Assembly (NCBI RefSeq): GCF_000348685.1
Contig: NZ_ANLA01000004.1
Span: 496,001-560,000 of the forward strand
Origin: Xanthomarina gelatinilytica
GTDB lineage: Bacteria > Bacteroidota > Bacteroidia > Flavobacteriales > Flavobacteriaceae
DNA: 64,000 nucleotides
Direction of reading: 5' to 3'
In this document: piece after piece, positions 61,809-64,000 of the stretch
Numbering within the stretch: position 1 is the first letter of the stretch
How the letters are laid out: every line of letters begins with the position of its first letter
The notes under the pieces: generated by a model
Databases searched by the model: none
Seen by the model: only the letters and a program-made list of their open reading frames with translations
What the model was told of the DNA's origin: nothing
Position numbers and translations under genes: made by a program

Positions 61809-63128
61809 TCACAGTTTTGGTTGTGGCATAATCCATTCGCAATGTTTAAACGGATCCCATGTTACAGAGGTTAAATCCACCTCTGGATTGATAAGTTGTT
61901 TGTAAGGGGATCCATTGATGCTGATTTTACAATCTACATATACAGAAATGTCTTCTTCCCCTTTTTTGGCATAGATATCCTTTAATCGTTGCGAAAATTG
62001 CCAAATCACATCTGGTTTTGTGGATACCAAATGAATTTGTTTATTGGTCAAATAGTCGTTAAGTTGAATGATGGTTGGTTTTTTTGTTTTATTGTTAACC
62101 ACTTTATAAATAGCAAATCCCTGTTTGGAACGCAGCATCATGCGCCAAGACATCCTGTGACCTTCTTCGGTCCACAGCACATTGTCTTCTATAAAATGAT
62201 GTCTTAACGGAAGAGCTATCTGGATAATAAAATACACAGCGCATAAGGTTATCAAGATGCGTTTATATGCAGGAACAATAATCTCATTTTCATTGTAAAA
62301 CGGTTTCTTTTTTAAGAAGATATGATGGATGGTTTTTGGCTCGAAAAAGAACAATGCGAATGCCAACGATAAATAAGGGAAAATCCCAACCTGAAACACA
62401 ATGGAGTTAAACAAATGAAAGAATATGGATGCAAAAAATGCCCATTTCCTAGTGGGTTTATATAGCAACAAAGGAATAATCAACCCATCAAATAAAATAC
62501 CACCATAAGCCAAAAAATAATGTACCCATTTTTGTTGCAACAAGTCGCCTATAAGTATGTAATGTTGTTTGCTTTTCATTAAAATCTCTATAAACGTGGT
62601 ATCCAACCAATCTGGGTATATCTTGGCAATGGCTCCATAGGTATAGACTATAAACATTTGCAGAATAAATAGCAAACGACACCAATTTGGCATGGCTATT
62701 TGTTGGATGCCTGGATTTTTTTTGGCATCTAGGGAGTAATAGGTGTTTGCTGGTTGAAAAACCATAATTCCACTTAATAAAATCAATAAATAATAATGAT
62801 TGTTATAAGATGCCTTTTGCATGAAATAAGTTCCAGCCCAAAGTATGGTAAACATGATGGTGCTTAACCTATATTTGTAACCTATCATTATTAACAAACC
62901 AAAAACGCCCATAACTGAGTAATACGCGTACATCCAATTGCCTGGAAGGGGTTGTAACCATTCCAGACCTATAAATGAAAAGGTGAATTCAGGTTCAATA
63001 AGGGTTCTTTTAATCCAACCTGTAAAAATGGCTCCAACCGACTCTAAAAAACACAACAGACCAAAAATAATCCTAAAAACTATTAAGGAACTGTTGTCTA
63101 TATGTTTAAAGAGTAATTTATTGAGCAT
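61809..63128 (-). CDS. HTTM-domain membrane protein (gamma-carboxylase-like)
   Basis: This 439-residue protein has an N-terminal membrane part with about six to seven helices (residues 1-300) in the HTTM pattern shared with vitamin K-dependent gamma-carboxylases: DNSSLIVFRIIFGLLCFLESVGAIFTGWIKRTLIEPEFTFSFIGLEWLQP. A soluble C-terminal part follows (VVNNKTKKPTIIQLNDYLTNKQIHLVSTKPDVIWQFSQRLKDIYAKKG). The family's function in bacteria is mostly unknown, and whether it carboxylates anything is open. Its start overlaps the ribF 3' end by 11 nt, so it is coupled to ribF. Confidence 0.87.
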   Translation of the reverse strand: MLNKLLFKHIDNSSLIVFRIIFGLLCFLESVGAIFTGWIKRTLIEPEFTFSFIGLEWLQPLPGNWMYAYYSVMGVFGLLIMIGYKYRLSTIMFTILWAGTYFMQKASYNNHYYLLILLSGIMVFQPANTYYSLDAKKNPGIQQIAMPNWCRLLFILQMFIVYTYGAIAKIYPDWLDTTFIEILMKSKQHYILIGDLLQQKWVHYFLAYGGILFDGLIIPLLLYKPTRKWAFFASIFFHLFNSIVFQVGIFPYLSLAFALFFFEPKTIHHIFLKKKPFYNENEIIVPAYKRILITLCAVYFIIQIALPLRHHFIEDNVLWTEEGHRMSWRMMLRSKQGFAIYKVVNNKTKKPTIIQLNDYLTNKQIHLVSTKPDVIWQFSQRLKDIYAKKGEEDISVYVDCKISINGSPYKQLINPEVDLTSVTWDPFKHCEWIMPQPKL

Positions 63129-64000
63129 GGCATTTTTCTATGTATTGCAAAGCCGTTAGCCTATCCTTTTGTAGCTGGTTTTTTAAATGATCCAAGGAAT
63201 CGAATTTTTTTTCGTCCCTGATTCTATCCAATAGTTCAATCACCAAGTTTTTGTTATAAATAGCTTCGTTGAAATTAAAAAAATGTACTTCTATGGATTG
63301 CTGGTTGTTGCTATCTATGGTTGGGTTGGTACCAATATTCATCATACCAAAAACAGTTTGTGTTTTAATGGTAGCTTTTACAATATAAACACCATGTTTT
63401 GGAATGAGTTTATAGGATTCTTTAATGTGTATGTTTGCAGTAGGAAACCCAAGGGTGTTTCCAAGGCCTTTTCCTTTTACAACCTTTCCGGAGAGTATGT
63501 AATTAGCGCCTAAATATTTATTGGCAGTCTTTAAGTCGCCACTGTTTAGTGCTTTTCTAATTTTTGTGGAACTAACCGATACTTCGTTGATATCTTGAGC
63601 GGAAATTTCTTCTACTTCAAAATCGTACATGTTTCCAAAAGCCTTTAAATCGTCTATATTGGCCGCTCTATTTCTTCCAAAATGGTGGTCGTAACCAATA
63701 ATGATTTTTTTAACTTGAAGTTGTTTCACCAATATTTCGGAAACAAAAGCTTCTGCTGTTAATCGTGAGAAATCTTTGGTGAACTTTTTAATGACCAACA
63801 CATCCAACCCAAGTTGTTCCAGAATCCTACTGCGCTCCTCTATGGTATTGATAAGTTTGATGTTGGCATCTTTTTGCAAGACCATTCTTGGATGAGGGAA
63901 AAAGGTTAGGACTACCGAATGTAATTGGCTTTTTTTGGCAGTTTGAACCAAGCGTTCAATAATTTTTCGGTGCCCTATATGAACACCATCAAAAGTGCCT
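63118..64000 (-). CDS. ribF: Riboflavin kinase/FAD synthetase, 5' end beyond the window
   Basis: The minus-strand frame runs to the right edge of the window, so the first codons lie outside. The visible part holds the nucleotidyltransferase motif GTFDGVHIGHR at the very edge, GYDHHFGRNRAANI, SSTKIRKALNSGDL, and in the C-terminal riboflavin kinase domain GNTLGFPTANIHIKE and HFFNFNEAIYNKNLVIELLDRIRDEKKF. It converts riboflavin to FMN and then FAD. The downstream HTTM gene overlaps it by 11 nt. Confidence 0.95.
   Translation of the reverse strand, partial: GTFDGVHIGHRKIIERLVQTAKKSQLHSVVLTFFPHPRMVLQKDANIKLINTIEERSRILEQLGLDVLVIKKFTKDFSRLTAEAFVSEILVKQLQVKKIIIGYDHHFGRNRAANIDDLKAFGNMYDFEVEEISAQDINEVSVSSTKIRKALNSGDLKTANKYLGANYILSGKVVKGKGLGNTLGFPTANIHIKESYKLIPKHGVYIVKATIKTQTVFGMMNIGTNPTIDSNNQQSIEVHFFNFNEAIYNKNLVIELLDRIRDEKKFDSLDHLKNQLQKDRLTALQYIEKCHAQ

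Overview
The window is a 64-kb piece of an A+T-rich chromosome that looks like Bacteroidota, most likely Flavobacteriaceae. The signs are a flexirubin-type pigment locus with a tyrosine ammonia-lyase close to the Flavobacterium johnsoniae enzyme, an SDR-type L-threonine dehydrogenase, many lipoproteins, few Shine-Dalgarno sequences, and -7 promoter boxes of the Bacteroidota form TAnnTTTG. Genes are densely packed and mostly on the minus strand. I see no rRNA, tRNA, CRISPR array, insertion sequence or prophage.

Positions 1-8150 hold one end of a flexirubin (aryl-polyene/dialkylresorcinol) locus: DarA-like flavodoxin protein, LpxL-like acyltransferase, acyl carrier protein, ketosynthase, ketoreductase, a WG-repeat protein and tyrosine ammonia-lyase on the minus strand, and a divergent flavin-dependent halogenase-like gene. 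Positions 8160-16420 are housekeeping and envelope genes: threonine dehydrogenase, M13 and M28 peptidases, a TPR protein and a CBS protein. Positions 16419-18930 encode nadB and nadA, divergent from an Rrf2-family cysteine-containing regulator.

Positions 19496-27595 are a nine-gene minus-strand nitric oxide reductase operon: norC, norB, norQ, norD, a DUF438 hemerythrin/PAS protein, norE- and norF-like genes, then a second membrane cytochrome c and a second NorB-like subunit. The second NorB keeps several haem and metal ligands but appears to have lost the TM-VI FeB histidine, the catalytic glutamate and one low-spin haem histidine. A CRP/FNR-type palindrome (TGA-N6-TCA core) lies about 41 bp upstream of the predicted norC transcription start. 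A similar palindrome lies between nadA and the Rrf2 gene. This is the most unusual system in the window.

Positions 27700-42000 carry small unknown membrane and zinc-ribbon proteins, a DUF302 protein, a short tail-less SSB, an EamA transporter, tex, several lipoproteins and metG. A gene directly after metG has an 11-A tract that breaks its signal-peptide frame. Positions 42100-64000 are mostly core genes: YraN, mfd, TerB-like, fbp, aspartokinase, an OlsF-like bifunctional acyltransferase, mgtE, rsmA, serS, an HTTM protein and the 3' part of ribF. A 41-codon gene between two terminators precedes serS.

A second theme is that short palindromic repeats of the kind found between genes in Flavobacteria are translated in frame inside metG (twice) and mfd.
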